37,228 bases of DNA from Neorhodopirellula pilleata (GTDB lineage: Bacteria; Planctomycetota; Planctomycetia; Pirellulales; Pirellulaceae), in the NCBI RefSeq assembly GCF_007859915.1, contig NZ_SJPM01000028.1:1-37228 (forward strand), written 5' to 3'. This document shows, in pieces, positions 9,250 to 16,742 of the stretch (position 1 is the first letter of the stretch; every line of letters begins with the position of its first letter). The translations under genes and the position numbers were made by a program. The notes under the pieces were generated by a model, which was not told the origin of the DNA, did not search any database, and was given only the letters and a program-made list of their open reading frames with translations.

Positions 9250-9290
9250 GCGTGCTTGTTTGATCGTAGGCGTACTCGTTTGATCAAACG
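9250..9290. promoter_or_regulatory. Operator-like direct repeat and palindrome upstream of the fucose operon
   Basis: Two 16-base direct repeats, GCGTGCTTGTTTGATC (9250-9265) and GCGTACTCGTTTGATC (9270-9285), match at 14 of 16 positions and are exactly 20 bases apart, about two helical turns. The second copy overlaps a perfect 14-base palindrome CGTTTGATCAAACG (9277-9290). They lie 25-65 bases before the permease start codon. Direct repeats with this phasing are typical of AraC-family binding sites, so the divergent regulator at 9485 is the likely ligand. This is inferred from sequence only. Confidence 0.6.
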
Positions 9291-9436
9291 TGCGTCAACA
9301 AAATTCGCCAGCGAAGGCATCACTCGGCGGTGCAAGACTACACGCGAGTCGCACAAAGGAATAGAATGCGACCTAGCAAAGCTGCTGTGGCTTCGATAAT
9401 ATCCGATGCGAACACAGCTTCGATAGTGATTTGCGA

Positions 9437-9461
9437 CGTGACGATAGCATTTTGCGTCACG
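9437..9461. promoter_or_regulatory. Inverted repeat in the leader of the XylR-like regulator gene
   Basis: CGTGACG (9437-9443) and CGTCACG (9455-9461) form a perfect inverted repeat with an 11-base spacer, ending 23 bases before the preferred GTG start at 9485. It could be an autoregulatory site or an mRNA hairpin. Its position argues against the upstream TTG codons at 9431 and 9452 as the translation start. Confidence 0.35.
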
Positions 9462-9484
9462 ATCAGTCATTCCAGGCGTTACTA

Positions 9485-10666
9485 GTGAACCAGAAATCTC
9501 GTCCCCAAATCGCGTTGCTCGTCGAAGCATCACGAGCCTACGGTCGCGAATTGCTTCGCGGCGTCGCCTATTTCGCGCGAACGCAAGTCAATTGGTCTCT
9601 CTTGCATCAAGAGATGATGTTGGACTCAGAGATCCCTGATTGGATGACAAGTTCGCGGATCGATGGCGTGATCGCCCGCGTCGATTCGCACACCATCGAA
9701 CCACTTCGCAAGCTGAAGGTGCCGATCGTCGACGTGCGATGCAATCGTGAGTTTGCAGGTGTTCCGCAAGTCGAAACTGATAATCGACTGGTTGCCGAAC
9801 TCGCTTTCGAGCATCTTTGGGATCGTGGATTTCGGCGTTTTGCATTTTGTGGTTTTCGCTCTGCGTCATACTCCGACGCTCGTTTACGATACTTTCGCGA
9901 AATGGTCGAGCAAGCATCGTGTCCGTTCACCTTCTATCAATCCCAAGGCAGGCCGGGCAGCACACTGACGAGCTTGGAATACGCTGGAATGATGGACATC
10001 GAACCCATGTCGAAATGGCTTTCCAAACTGCAGCGGCCAACGGGCCTCTTCGTTTGCAACGACATTCGTGGTCAACAAGTGCTCAATGCATGTCGAACGG
10101 CGAACATCGCCGTGCCCGATGATATTGGGGTGATTGGCGTTGATGATGACGATGCAATTTGCCTGTTGTGCGACCCACCGCTATCGAGTGTTCGTCCTGA
10201 TGCCGAGCGTGTTGGATATCGCGCGGCAGAGCTTTTACATCAGATGCTCTCTGGCTACCAACCTGAAGCGAACGTCGAATACGTTTCCCCCAAATCAGTT
10301 TCTGAGCGACTATCCACCAAAGTGGTTGCTGTCGAGGATGTAGAATTGGCAAAGGTGTGCCGCTACATTCGCCAACACGCTTGCGACGGAATCAACGTCG
10401 GTGATGTAGCCGCGTATTCATCCTTGTCACGACGTCAATTGGAACGTCGGTTTCACGAAGTCCTCGGCCGAACGCCACACGAACAGATCACCGCAACACA
10501 AATCGAACGCGTCAAACAGTTGCTCCGTGAAACCGACATGACACTCGAACAAATTGCACCCAAGGCTGGTTACAGCCACAAAGAGAGCCTCAGCGCCGTT
10601 TTCAAACGGGAGACGGGTCACACTCCAGGTGAATACCGTTTCGAAAGCCGCTCGCTCGACGCTTGA
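9485..10666 (+). CDS. XylR-like transcriptional regulator (LacI-type sensor + AraC HTH)
   Basis: A 393-residue sugar-responsive activator/repressor with the architecture of E. coli XylR (392 residues). A periplasmic-binding-protein-like sensor (about 8-280; blocks IALLVEASRAYGRELLRGV, FVCNDIRGQQVLNACR, and DDIGVIGVDDDDAICLLCDPPLSSV) is followed by a C-terminal AraC-type double HTH (about 290-388; LSRRQLERRFHEVLGRTPHEQI and AGYSHKESLSAVFKRETGHTPGEYR). GTG at 9485 is chosen over TTG at 9431 because AGGCG lies six bases before it and the length then matches XylR. It is divergent from the fucose permease operon and probably controls it in response to fucose or fuculose. Confidence 0.87.
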   Translation: MNQKSRPQIALLVEASRAYGRELLRGVAYFARTQVNWSLLHQEMMLDSEIPDWMTSSRIDGVIARVDSHTIEPLRKLKVPIVDVRCNREFAGVPQVETDNRLVAELAFEHLWDRGFRRFAFCGFRSASYSDARLRYFREMVEQASCPFTFYQSQGRPGSTLTSLEYAGMMDIEPMSKWLSKLQRPTGLFVCNDIRGQQVLNACRTANIAVPDDIGVIGVDDDDAICLLCDPPLSSVRPDAERVGYRAAELLHQMLSGYQPEANVEYVSPKSVSERLSTKVVAVEDVELAKVCRYIRQHACDGINVGDVAAYSSLSRRQLERRFHEVLGRTPHEQITATQIERVKQLLRETDMTLEQIAPKAGYSHKESLSAVFKRETGHTPGEYRFESRSLDA

Positions 10667-11365
10667 TCCTGCTTTGCGACTTTAAACAGCACCATTACGG
10701 CTGATTTGCAAACTGCTTCCATCACTTCTAGTGACTGCGTCCATTTCGAGAGAACTTCTGGCATCTCCGCGGCGAGGTTACTTGGTTCGAATGACGCTCG
10801 AGACGCTGATGAGCGAGCCGAACTTACCTGCTTGGTACTGCTGCTGGCAGTAGCCTTCAATCACCACTGATAATCACTTTACCACCGGCCCCCCTCAGCA
10901 ATCGGTGTAATACAAAAATCAAATCCTTGTCTCGCCGAGGGACGCTTCCGTCAATTCGGGCAATCGGGCACTCCTTTTAGCTAGAGCCAGTAGTGTTCGC
11001 TGATTCACGCTTGAAGCGGTTGTGCAAGCGCGTCCACGATCGGCTTAACTTTGATAGTAGTCACGAAGAGTGTTGCTTCCGCTGTACTTTTCACGATCTG
11101 CGGAATTGGCCCTACCGGCCAGTTCGCTCTTCGAGAGTCCTTCTTCGGCCACGCTGGCCGGTCAAGAAACGCCGTGTTTGGGGCGTTTTTAAGATTCCGG
11201 TGATTTGCCCCGGACCTCTCTTCCGAAATCTGCCGTCCCCAATCCGCATGGGTTGCGTCCGTCTCAACGGTTTTTTCTCTGCGAACTATCGCGCTCTCTG
11301 TTCACAAAGTGGCTGCTAGTTACCACGCCGTTTGCTTCCGACCCACCGAACCAGACGGTTCATGT
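10667..11365. other. Intergenic stretch with no recognisable gene
   Basis: About 700 bases separate the regulator from the mobile-element remnant. Short frames occur on both strands (for example 10618-10860 minus and 10993-11319 plus), but their translations have unusual composition, no ribosome-binding site and no family I recognise. Small inverted words such as CTACCGGCCAG and GCTGGCCGGTC (11110-11162) suggest degraded repeats. It is probably decayed accessory DNA flanking the recombinase island. Confidence 0.4.
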
Positions 11366-11782
11366 TTAGCTCGGGTTAACAGGTTGAGAGTCCTTGATCG
11401 TTCGCCACATTTTGCGTTGCTTTTTCCAGTCGAGCGTTTTGGCGATGGGACGGATGTCGGCTTCTTTAATCGGGTCGCGGCCTTTGACGGTATTGGGCAG
11501 GAACAGGATTTCTTCTTGGATGTCGGGGGCGAGATTGTCCATCCACATGATTTGCGTCATGCGGGTCGTGGAGATTTGGCCGTAATGGGCCAGTTCGCTT
11601 TGGTTGATGATCGTGCCGTCCTGAATCAATCGGTGACAGCGATGGGCCAAGGCAAGCAGTCGCGTGATCCGTGGGACTCGGCCGGTGGGCTTGCTGGGAG
11701 CGACGCCGTCTTGCAAGTGCTTGCGACCGTCGCGTTTTTTGGCGACGTGGAACTTACGATTGATGGTGAGGGATTCACTCAT
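11366..11782 (-). CDS. HTH partner protein of large serine recombinases
   Basis: A 138-residue basic protein of the type found directly downstream of large serine recombinases. The conserved core runs PRITRLLALAHRCHRLI, then an HTH-like segment SELAHYGQISTTRMTQIM, then the APDIQEEILFLP and GRDPI motifs, ending in a DWKKQRKMW block. The HTH resembles that of ParB/KorB-type proteins. Its start ATG overlaps the stop of the recombinase fragment by four bases (ATGA), showing translational coupling in the original element. The role is unknown; a DNA-binding accessory in excision/integration or regulation is plausible. The frame is intact although the recombinase is not. Confidence 0.65.
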   Translation of the reverse strand: MSESLTINRKFHVAKKRDGRKHLQDGVAPSKPTGRVPRITRLLALAHRCHRLIQDGTIINQSELAHYGQISTTRMTQIMWMDNLAPDIQEEILFLPNTVKGRDPIKEADIRPIAKTLDWKKQRKMWRTIKDSQPVNPS

Positions 11783-12417
11783 TGGGCGGTCTCCAGCGGT
11801 GGTTGAGTGAGGCTTTTCAGGCCTGTGGGATGGAAGGTGATCGCAACGTTGCCGCCGGGACCGTCGAAGTTGACTTTGTCGACCAGTAGCGAAACGACGC
11901 GGACTTGTTCTCTTGGCGGGAGCGCGTCCCAGACTTCGTCGAAGTCGGCCAGGACTCTTTGAATGTCGGATTGGTTGATTTTCTGAGTTGCCAGCGCGGC
12001 TTCTTCGTCGGCGATCGTTCTCAGTCGTTGATCAGCCGTTTGAATCCGTTGTTGAATCTCTGACAAGCCTGAGATGCTGCCGGCGATTTGCGTGTTGGCC
12101 GCGATCGATTGCAGCTTGGAATGGTCGTTTCGGATTTGGCGGTCGAGTGCCTTGCGTTCGTCTCGCAGGAGTTCTATCGCAGTTTGGCTTCGTAGATGAA
12201 CCTCCGCGGCGGTGTGGGCCAGCATCACTGGATCGTTGCCGATCGTTCTGATTTGCTCGACGACGACAGGGATCGTTGGATCGGTAGATCGTTGGATTGG
12301 TTGTTGGTTGGCGGTGTCGGCCCCCACGTTGCGTTGTGTCGCGAGTTTTTCTCTTCGCCGGGAAAGTTGGGCCCAGTTCCGCTTTGCTGCGTCAACGGGG
12401 GGGATTTCGATCAGCAA
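11779..12417 (-). pseudogene. Large serine recombinase, C-terminal fragment
   Basis: The 212-residue frame corresponds to the C-terminal coiled-coil and tail of resolvase/invertase-type large serine recombinases. It contains long charged helices (about 70-150, RKALDRQIRNDHSKLQS, then QRIQTADQRLRTIADEEAAL) and the family tail FDEVWDALPPREQVRVVSLL, followed by NVAITFHPTGL. The N-terminal catalytic resolvase domain with the nucleophilic Ser and the zinc-ribbon domain are absent; complete proteins usually exceed 500 residues. The frame is open upstream only to a stop near 12469 and the first start is a TTG at 12417, so it is a truncated relic. It is coupled to the HTH partner ORF by an ATGA overlap. 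Confidence 0.75.
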
Positions 12418-12528
12418 ACTCGGGACGATTAAATGTGATGCTTGCTTGAACTGATTCAGATGTCATGGTTCATTGGTAACGCCGTGTGAGTTGCATGAAA
12501 AAACGATACCCAGTTGGAGAAAAAAGAC

Positions 12529-12780
12529 GTGAGTGAAGAAACTCGCAACGCTACCGAAGCCCTTCGGCGAATCTTTCGCGACATGGACCCGGCGAAGGCC
12601 CAAGAGATTCGCCAGTGCTACTACGCGGTGATGGACAATCTGCGTCCCTTGGCGGACTTGCTTGAGATCGAAGACCTCAACACAGGCGACGAGCCTGGTG
12701 GAATCTTGATCCACGAGCACCTGCTGGCGATAACTGCCATCGATGCGATGAGCCAAAGTCAGCTTGGTGCTGTTCTGTAG
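12529..12780 (+). CDS. Hypothetical small acidic protein
   Basis: An 83-residue predicted cytoplasmic protein starting at GTG 12529, preceded by GGAGA eight bases upstream; a TTG five codons earlier is the alternative. It is alpha-helical and acidic (EETRNATEALRRIFRDMDPA, then KAQEIRQCYYAVMDNLRPLADLLE) with no motif I recognise. It precedes the DUF4314 gene in the same direction by 53 bases and probably belongs to the same mobile-element cargo. Confidence 0.55.
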   Translation: MSEETRNATEALRRIFRDMDPAKAQEIRQCYYAVMDNLRPLADLLEIEDLNTGDEPGGILIHEHLLAITAIDAMSQSQLGAVL

Positions 12781-12833
12781 GCAGCGGGTTAATACAACGA
12801 ATGAAGTCGAGAACATGATCGGAGGTCGAAGAA

Positions 12834-13043
12834 TTGAACAATGAATTAATGATTGGAGATCGCATTCGCCTCATCTCCATGCCCAACGATCCAGCCCCAA
12901 TTCCAGTTGGCACCGCCGGAACCGTGGCTGGCATCTATCCTCAACGAGACTGGACGCAAATCGACGTAAATTGGGACAACGGTCGTTCATTGATGCTTTC
13001 TATTCCGGATGACTGTGTGGAACGACTTCCTCGGGGCGAATAG
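12834..13043 (+). CDS. DUF4314 family protein
   Basis: A 69-residue protein with the small SH3-like beta fold expected for DUF4314: GDRIRLISMPNDPAPIPVG, a TAGTVAGIY turn, then DVNWDNGRSLML and the final IPDDCVERL. The start is TTG at 12834, supported by a perfect GGAGGT seven bases upstream; an internal ATG at 12849 lacks such a site. DUF4314 proteins are common on plasmids, phages and integrative elements and have no established biochemical role. This agrees with the recombinase relic and broken ATPase around it. Confidence 0.75.
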   Translation: MNNELMIGDRIRLISMPNDPAPIPVGTAGTVAGIYPQRDWTQIDVNWDNGRSLMLSIPDDCVERLPRGE

Positions 13044-13047
13044 CACC

Positions 13048-13458
13048 TTAAGGCAAGGTTGCAGCCCATTGCTCTAACTGAGCTGCGAGCTCCGCGCCCC
13101 AGTGCGTCTTTCGTAAGCCCAAACAAATCGCGTTGACATCAGCTTGACCGCTGAGATTCTCGATCGTTTGGCGGAGCAAAGTGACGTTCGGAATGACGTA
13201 AGTGGTTCGGTCGCGATGCGGCTCCGTTAGTCGTCGCAGCAATCCCTGTCGCTCCATATCACGGGCAGCGCGAACGAGCTGCATTTTTCGGCTTGGGCCC
13301 TGCGTGGCCGACCAGTACTCCGGCGTGAACGGGATCCCACGAATCCGCATGCCATCCAGCCATGAGCTGCTAATCCCGACCGCGCTGACATCGATTTCAG
13401 CAAAGACCTCGATCTCGGCAAGCAGCCGCGAAGCCAGTTGAAAGTGTTTCGGATGCAT
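13048..13458 (-). CDS. Hypothetical protein, possible winged-helix
   Basis: A 136-residue protein starting at ATG 13458 (GGAAAAG just upstream). I do not recognise the family. A central basic stretch, RKMQLVRAARDMERQGLLRR, followed by a strand-turn segment LTEPHRDRTTYVIP, looks like the recognition helix and wing of a winged-helix DNA-binding fold; this is an inference. It converges with the DUF4314 gene, with four bases between the stop codons, and lies beside the repeat block at 13571-13790, so a role in plasmid-type replication or its control is conceivable but unproven. Confidence 0.55.
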   Translation of the reverse strand: MHPKHFQLASRLLAEIEVFAEIDVSAVGISSSWLDGMRIRGIPFTPEYWSATQGPSRKMQLVRAARDMERQGLLRRLTEPHRDRTTYVIPNVTLLRQTIENLSGQADVNAICLGLRKTHWGAELAAQLEQWAATLP

Positions 13459-13570
13459 CTACTTTTCCAAAAGTCGGACAACGTGTTCCAGGAAACAAAC
13501 TGAGGTTAGGTAGGCCGCTGATTCGTGGGGCCTGACCTGAACGCGTCCCCGGCGGAGGACCCGTTCGATC

Positions 13571-13790
13571 ATCTGTGTCTGTGTGTGTGCGCGCACTGCG
13601 AGCGCGCTCACACAGGGGGCGGGCGTGCTCGCACCGCCCCTGGGGGTTGTAGGGGGTGCGCGCGCGGCACACACAGACCCCATTTCGGTGTGTGTGCGCG
13701 CACAAATAAGTGCGAGCACGGCACACAGGAACGATGCGAAATCCTGTCTGTGCGCGCAGTGATTTGGCTGCTCGCACAAACAGCGACAAC
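13571..13790. repeat. GC-rich iteron-like repeat block with alternating purine-pyrimidine tracts
   Basis: GTGTGTGTGCGCGCAC occurs twice exactly (13581-13596 and 13688-13703), with a degenerate inverted form around 13657-13675 (GTGCGCGCGCGGCACACACA) and a third partial copy at about 13747-13757. GTGCTCGCAC (13625-13634) and its exact reverse complement GTGCGAGCAC (13710-13719) plus TGCTCGCAC (13770-13778) make a second word family, and GAGCGCGCTC (13600-13609) is a perfect palindrome. Composition is sharply unlike the flanks. Candidates are a replication or partition site (iterons) of an integrated plasmid-like element. The histidine- and cysteine-rich frames crossing it are composition artefacts. 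Confidence 0.6.
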
Positions 13791-13791
13791 A

Positions 13792-14072
13792 TTAAAAATC
13801 GTCCTCGTCAGAAGGCTGCACGACCGTGGCCAACCGAACGGGCTGGTTCGCGCCTGACTTCCACAGGTGAACCAGTCCGAGACGTTACCGTTGCTGTTCT
13901 CGTCCGTGTCCTTCGGCATGAAGCGGTAGAACGCGTCCAGAATGATCAACTTGAAAAAGCCGGGCTTGAAGGTGTCAAAGTAAGTCCGCAGCGAATTGAT
14001 GTCGGGAATCCACCCGCGATGAAGGGGGCATGGATGACTCAACTTTTCAACGTCTGCAGGCCACTGCCGCAA
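13792..14072 (-). pseudogene. AAA/RepA-like replicative ATPase, broken C-terminal remnant
   Basis: On the minus strand the segment PDINSLRTYFDTFKPG, followed directly by FFKLIILDAFYRFMPKDTDEN, is the Walker B region of RecA/RepA-type ATPases found on planctomycete elements (a LxIxDAxYRFxP...DEN pattern). After GNV the frame departs; in the next frame GLVHLWKSGANQPVRLATVV continues to a natural acidic end PSDEDDF with its stop at 13792. Two pieces in different frames and the missing Walker A portion show a deletion and frameshift. Its upstream edge is replaced near 14015-14030 by the start of the PDZ-protein gene on the other strand. Confidence 0.55.
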
Positions 14073-15241
14073 CGCATCGGTTGCCCGCGGACGTTCGATT
14101 TGAGTTGATTCATTCGATTAAAAACGACATCGACCAGTGGTTCACAACTTCGCTGATCCGCATGCTTGTGCCGAGCATCGGCAACTCAGAATCACCGTAC
14201 CTGCTCACCGTTCGGCGGCAATTCATTGAAACCGATTCCAACAAGCCTGCGGCGACACACTGGGGAAAACCCGACCGCAATGGATTGCAGGCGGGTGTTC
14301 GACTGGTGCCTGCTCAGCGAACCTATCAACATGGACAGGTTGTGGATATCGAGTTCCTGTACCGGAGCACTACCAGCAAAAAAGTCCCGGCTACATTGCC
14401 TGCTACCTTTCAATTCGGAAAAGTCTCAGGGATTCGCCTCGAACGCGTAAGCTTTGTGCAGCCCAAGTGGCCTGATGGTTCGGTCCACACGTTGATTGGC
14501 AACGAACCGGTGGTTGTGCGAGGGCATCGAATGCAAATCTGCTTTGACAGTGACGAAGCATTGAAGCCCGGCGTCAACCTGAAGGCAATCACGCGGCCTA
14601 AAGCGAATCACTACGTGCGGATCGCGGTGCCGAATCCTGGCGACGGTGCTGCGGACGCACCGCTTGACATCTCTGATCGCCTTTTTTTCAGCATCCCTTC
14701 GCTCACGCCTCCCAAAGTTCTTCCGATATCTGAATTGCATTACTATCAACATTGGGGGACGTCCGTGCCTGGATACCGGCGCCCTGAGCAATCGACTCCC
14801 GACCCTGAGTTCATCGATCCCTTTCAAATTGGCGTGTCGCTCGGGCCCGCCGATAAGAGCCAAGTTCCCGCGTACTACTCCAGCGGACTGCAAGTCATTA
14901 AAGTAGCACCGTACAGCCCCGCAGATTATGTGGGCATCGAGGTTGGCGACATCCTGCTCTCATGGGAGGGTAATCAGATTTACGGTGACGACCCGAACAA
15001 ACCCTTTGTGAACTACAACGGCCCGAACAACCAACTGCGCGAGGCACTTGAGATGAATGCCAAGAGCAAGGGGTGGGCAACGTTCAACATGGATTTTGAT
15101 TTGCTAGATCACCGTTCTGGTGAAGTGATCCGCATTTCTCCCTGGTTCGGATGGACAGCAGGCGGCAGTCCCAACAAAGCGGAGGTGATCAGACGCTTGA
15201 TGGAACGCAAACGTCTTCGCGAAGAGTCGAGCGGGAAGTAA
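14030..15241 (+). CDS. PDZ domain protein, probably N-terminally truncated
   Basis: The 403-residue frame starts at ATG 14030 behind AAGGGG. A beta-rich middle region (about 78-222) opens with HWGKPDRNGLQAGVRL, a type of domain I associate with large planctomycete envelope proteins, often behind an M56/BlaR1-like metallopeptidase. A PDZ domain follows at about 265-373 (FQIGVSLGPA, then GLQVIKVAPYSPADYVGIEV, GDILLSWEG). There is no signal peptide or membrane segment, unusual for this class, and the 5' end abuts the broken ATPase, so I infer that the original N-terminus was lost at the island boundary. The function is unknown; PDZ domains usually bind peptide C-termini. It is followed after 63 bases by a small membrane protein gene. 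Confidence 0.65.
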   Translation: MDDSTFQRLQATAATHRLPADVRFELIHSIKNDIDQWFTTSLIRMLVPSIGNSESPYLLTVRRQFIETDSNKPAATHWGKPDRNGLQAGVRLVPAQRTYQHGQVVDIEFLYRSTTSKKVPATLPATFQFGKVSGIRLERVSFVQPKWPDGSVHTLIGNEPVVVRGHRMQICFDSDEALKPGVNLKAITRPKANHYVRIAVPNPGDGAADAPLDISDRLFFSIPSLTPPKVLPISELHYYQHWGTSVPGYRRPEQSTPDPEFIDPFQIGVSLGPADKSQVPAYYSSGLQVIKVAPYSPADYVGIEVGDILLSWEGNQIYGDDPNKPFVNYNGPNNQLREALEMNAKSKGWATFNMDFDLLDHRSGEVIRISPWFGWTAGGSPNKAEVIRRLMERKRLREESSGK

Positions 15242-15304
15242 TGGAATCTTGTCCTTGCTGAGTCGACGATCTTCGCCGTGACACACTCAAAGCATTGAAC
15301 TCGA

Positions 15305-16012
15305 ATGGCTCTGAAAATTTTCAACGTGGTCGCCGCTCTCGTATTGATTGTGACGACGTATCGCATTGCAACACGTCCTTTTCGTGTCGCGAAGATCGAT
15401 TACGAACTTAACCAAGGGTATGCAACCGACCGCTGGGGTGAGCCTCCAAGCCTGCCAGACGCAGGCAAACTGTGGCGAGAGGAACAAGTGTCTCGTGACG
15501 ACCGAGTCACCATCTTGCTCTGTGTCGCGACGATACCAGCACTGATTTGGATGGGCCGGAGACTGGTAAGGCTCCGGCACAGCACGACCAACATCATTCT
15601 TGCCGCGCTGTTCCCGTTACCGCTTCTTATCAATGGTTGCAGCAATTCAAATACCGCGCTGTCTGTTCGGGATGCAAAGAGCATTACAATTGTTTGCTTT
15701 TACAGAAACCAGGAACTGCCTCCAGTGACGTTTGCGACGAACGCAAAACAACGCGCAGATATTGTGGAGCACCTTCGCAACCTGCGTTGGACTGAACTCG
15801 GCTTACCGTTGGACGAAATCAAAATGATTGCGCCAGACATTAAAATCTTGCTCACCGACAATCTTGACAGGTTGCACACGTATGAACTGTACTGGACCAG
15901 GAATGTTCTGATCGATCAGGATTCAGAGCGACTTTTTGATGTTACCGATATCTCGAAACTGCGGGGGGAGGTGACGTCGATAACCAGCCTGTCTTCGCCA
16001 CCTGTTCGCTGA
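15305..16012 (+). CDS. Hypothetical membrane protein
   Basis: A 235-residue protein I do not recognise. Hydrophobic segments lie at about 5-20 (NVVAALVLIVTTY), 67-84 (RVTILLCVATIPALIWMG) and 93-108 (TNIILAALFPLPLLIN), the last running into a Cys (NGC). The remaining 120 residues are soluble and mixed alpha/beta. The arrangement suggests an inner-membrane anchor with an exposed C-terminal domain. It lies 63 bases behind the PDZ gene in the same direction, possibly one transcript. A hairpin downstream at 16049-16080 may end the transcript. Confidence 0.6.
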   Translation: MALKIFNVVAALVLIVTTYRIATRPFRVAKIDYELNQGYATDRWGEPPSLPDAGKLWREEQVSRDDRVTILLCVATIPALIWMGRRLVRLRHSTTNIILAALFPLPLLINGCSNSNTALSVRDAKSITIVCFYRNQELPPVTFATNAKQRADIVEHLRNLRWTELGLPLDEIKMIAPDIKILLTDNLDRLHTYELYWTRNVLIDQDSERLFDVTDISKLRGEVTSITSLSSPPVR

Positions 16013-16048
16013 AGCGAACACGCGCAGCGTCATGTCGCGGTAGGACGC

Positions 16049-16109
16049 AAGCCCTCCGGTTTCGCAGCACCGGACGGCTTTCGCCGTTCCGCTAAGACGG
16101 CAACCGTCT
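16049..16109. repeat. Two hairpins downstream of the membrane-protein gene
   Basis: AAGCCCTCCGGT (16049-16060) pairs with ACCGGACGGCTT (16069-16080) at 11 of 12 positions across an 8-base loop; AGACGG (16095-16100) then pairs with CCGTCT (16104-16109) across CAA. Neither is followed by a U-run, so this is more like a dispersed repeat unit or a weak terminator than a classical intrinsic terminator. It lies in the gap before the ECF sigma gene. Confidence 0.4.
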
Positions 16110-16196
16110 GTATTTCCAAGTTATTCTGTAAGGATTCACTCGGGCGAGGTACCAATACTACTGGAGTGACGTTTTTTCGTTGTCTGACAGAGATCA

Positions 16197-16742
16197 TTGG
16201 TGCTTGACGAAGATCAACAGTCGATATTCACGAACTGGCTTGAGGAACATGGTTCCTCAGTCATGAAGGTAGCGCGTGCTTACACGCTCACCAGTGAGGA
16301 ATCGCAGGATCTCGCTCAGGAAATCTTGCTTCAAGCGTGGCAGTCGCTATCGCGATTTCAAGGGAAGGCAAGTGCGGCGACGTGGTTCTATCGTGTGGCT
16401 CTGCACACAGCAATGAATTGGCATCGCAAGGACAGGCCGCGACGAACCAGACAACAACCGCTGATCGAAGTGCAAACAGTGGCGACTGACGGGTCCAGCA
16501 GTGCCGAACAAGTTCAACAGTGCGAGACCGTCGAGCAACTCTACGCGGCCATTGCTCAGCTACCGAAAACCGACGCCGCACTCGTGTTGCTGTACTTGGA
16601 CGACCTGAGCTATCGAGAGATGGCCGAAGTACTGGGTATCTCGGGGAACAACGTGGGAGTGAAGTTGAATCGGGCGAAAAAGGCTCTCAGCGCGCTGATG
16701 AACAGTGAGTCCCATGAACTGGGGGAATCCGATGAGTCTTGA
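16197..16742 (+). CDS. ECF-type RNA polymerase sigma factor
   Basis: A 181-residue sigma-70 family factor (180 from the adjacent GTG at 16200). Region 2 covers about 10-80, with SEESQDLAQEILLQAWQSL and KASAATWFYRVALHTAMNWHR for -10 recognition. Region 4 covers about 118-170, with IAQLPKTDAALVLLYLDDLS and YREMAEVLGISGNNVGVKLNR as the -35 recognition HTH. There is no region 1 or 3, as usual for ECF factors. Its 3' end overlaps the start of the downstream membrane protein by 11 bases, so the two are translationally coupled; such partners are usually anti-sigma factors. It would redirect transcription to a small regulon after an envelope signal (inference). Confidence 0.92.
   Translation: MVLDEDQQSIFTNWLEEHGSSVMKVARAYTLTSEESQDLAQEILLQAWQSLSRFQGKASAATWFYRVALHTAMNWHRKDRPRRTRQQPLIEVQTVATDGSSSAEQVQQCETVEQLYAAIAQLPKTDAALVLLYLDDLSYREMAEVLGISGNNVGVKLNRAKKALSALMNSESHELGESDES

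Noticed and set aside
10618..10860. 80-codon minus-strand frame overlapping the regulator 3' end
   Set aside because: It overlaps a well-supported gene, lacks a ribosome-binding site and shows no recognisable motif; Ser/Ala/Lys-rich composition is compatible with chance.
11309..11806. 165-codon plus-strand frame over the recombinase partner ORF
   Set aside because: It is antisense to a recognisable conserved HTH protein whose start is fixed by an ATGA overlap.
12380..12470. Possible frameshift at a seven-C run that would give the recombinase fragment another N-terminus starting MTSESVQAS
   Set aside because: The alternative frame adds only about 25 residues before the run and resembles no recombinase segment; it would not restore the catalytic domain.
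13571..13790. CRISPR-like array
   Set aside because: Repeat words differ in orientation and spacing, with no regular unique spacers and no cas genes nearby.
13397..13857. Cys/His/Arg/Thr-rich frames crossing the repeat block on both strands
   Set aside because: Their composition is dictated by the GT/GC repeats; several overlapping frames look equally open, which indicates a composition artefact rather than protein.
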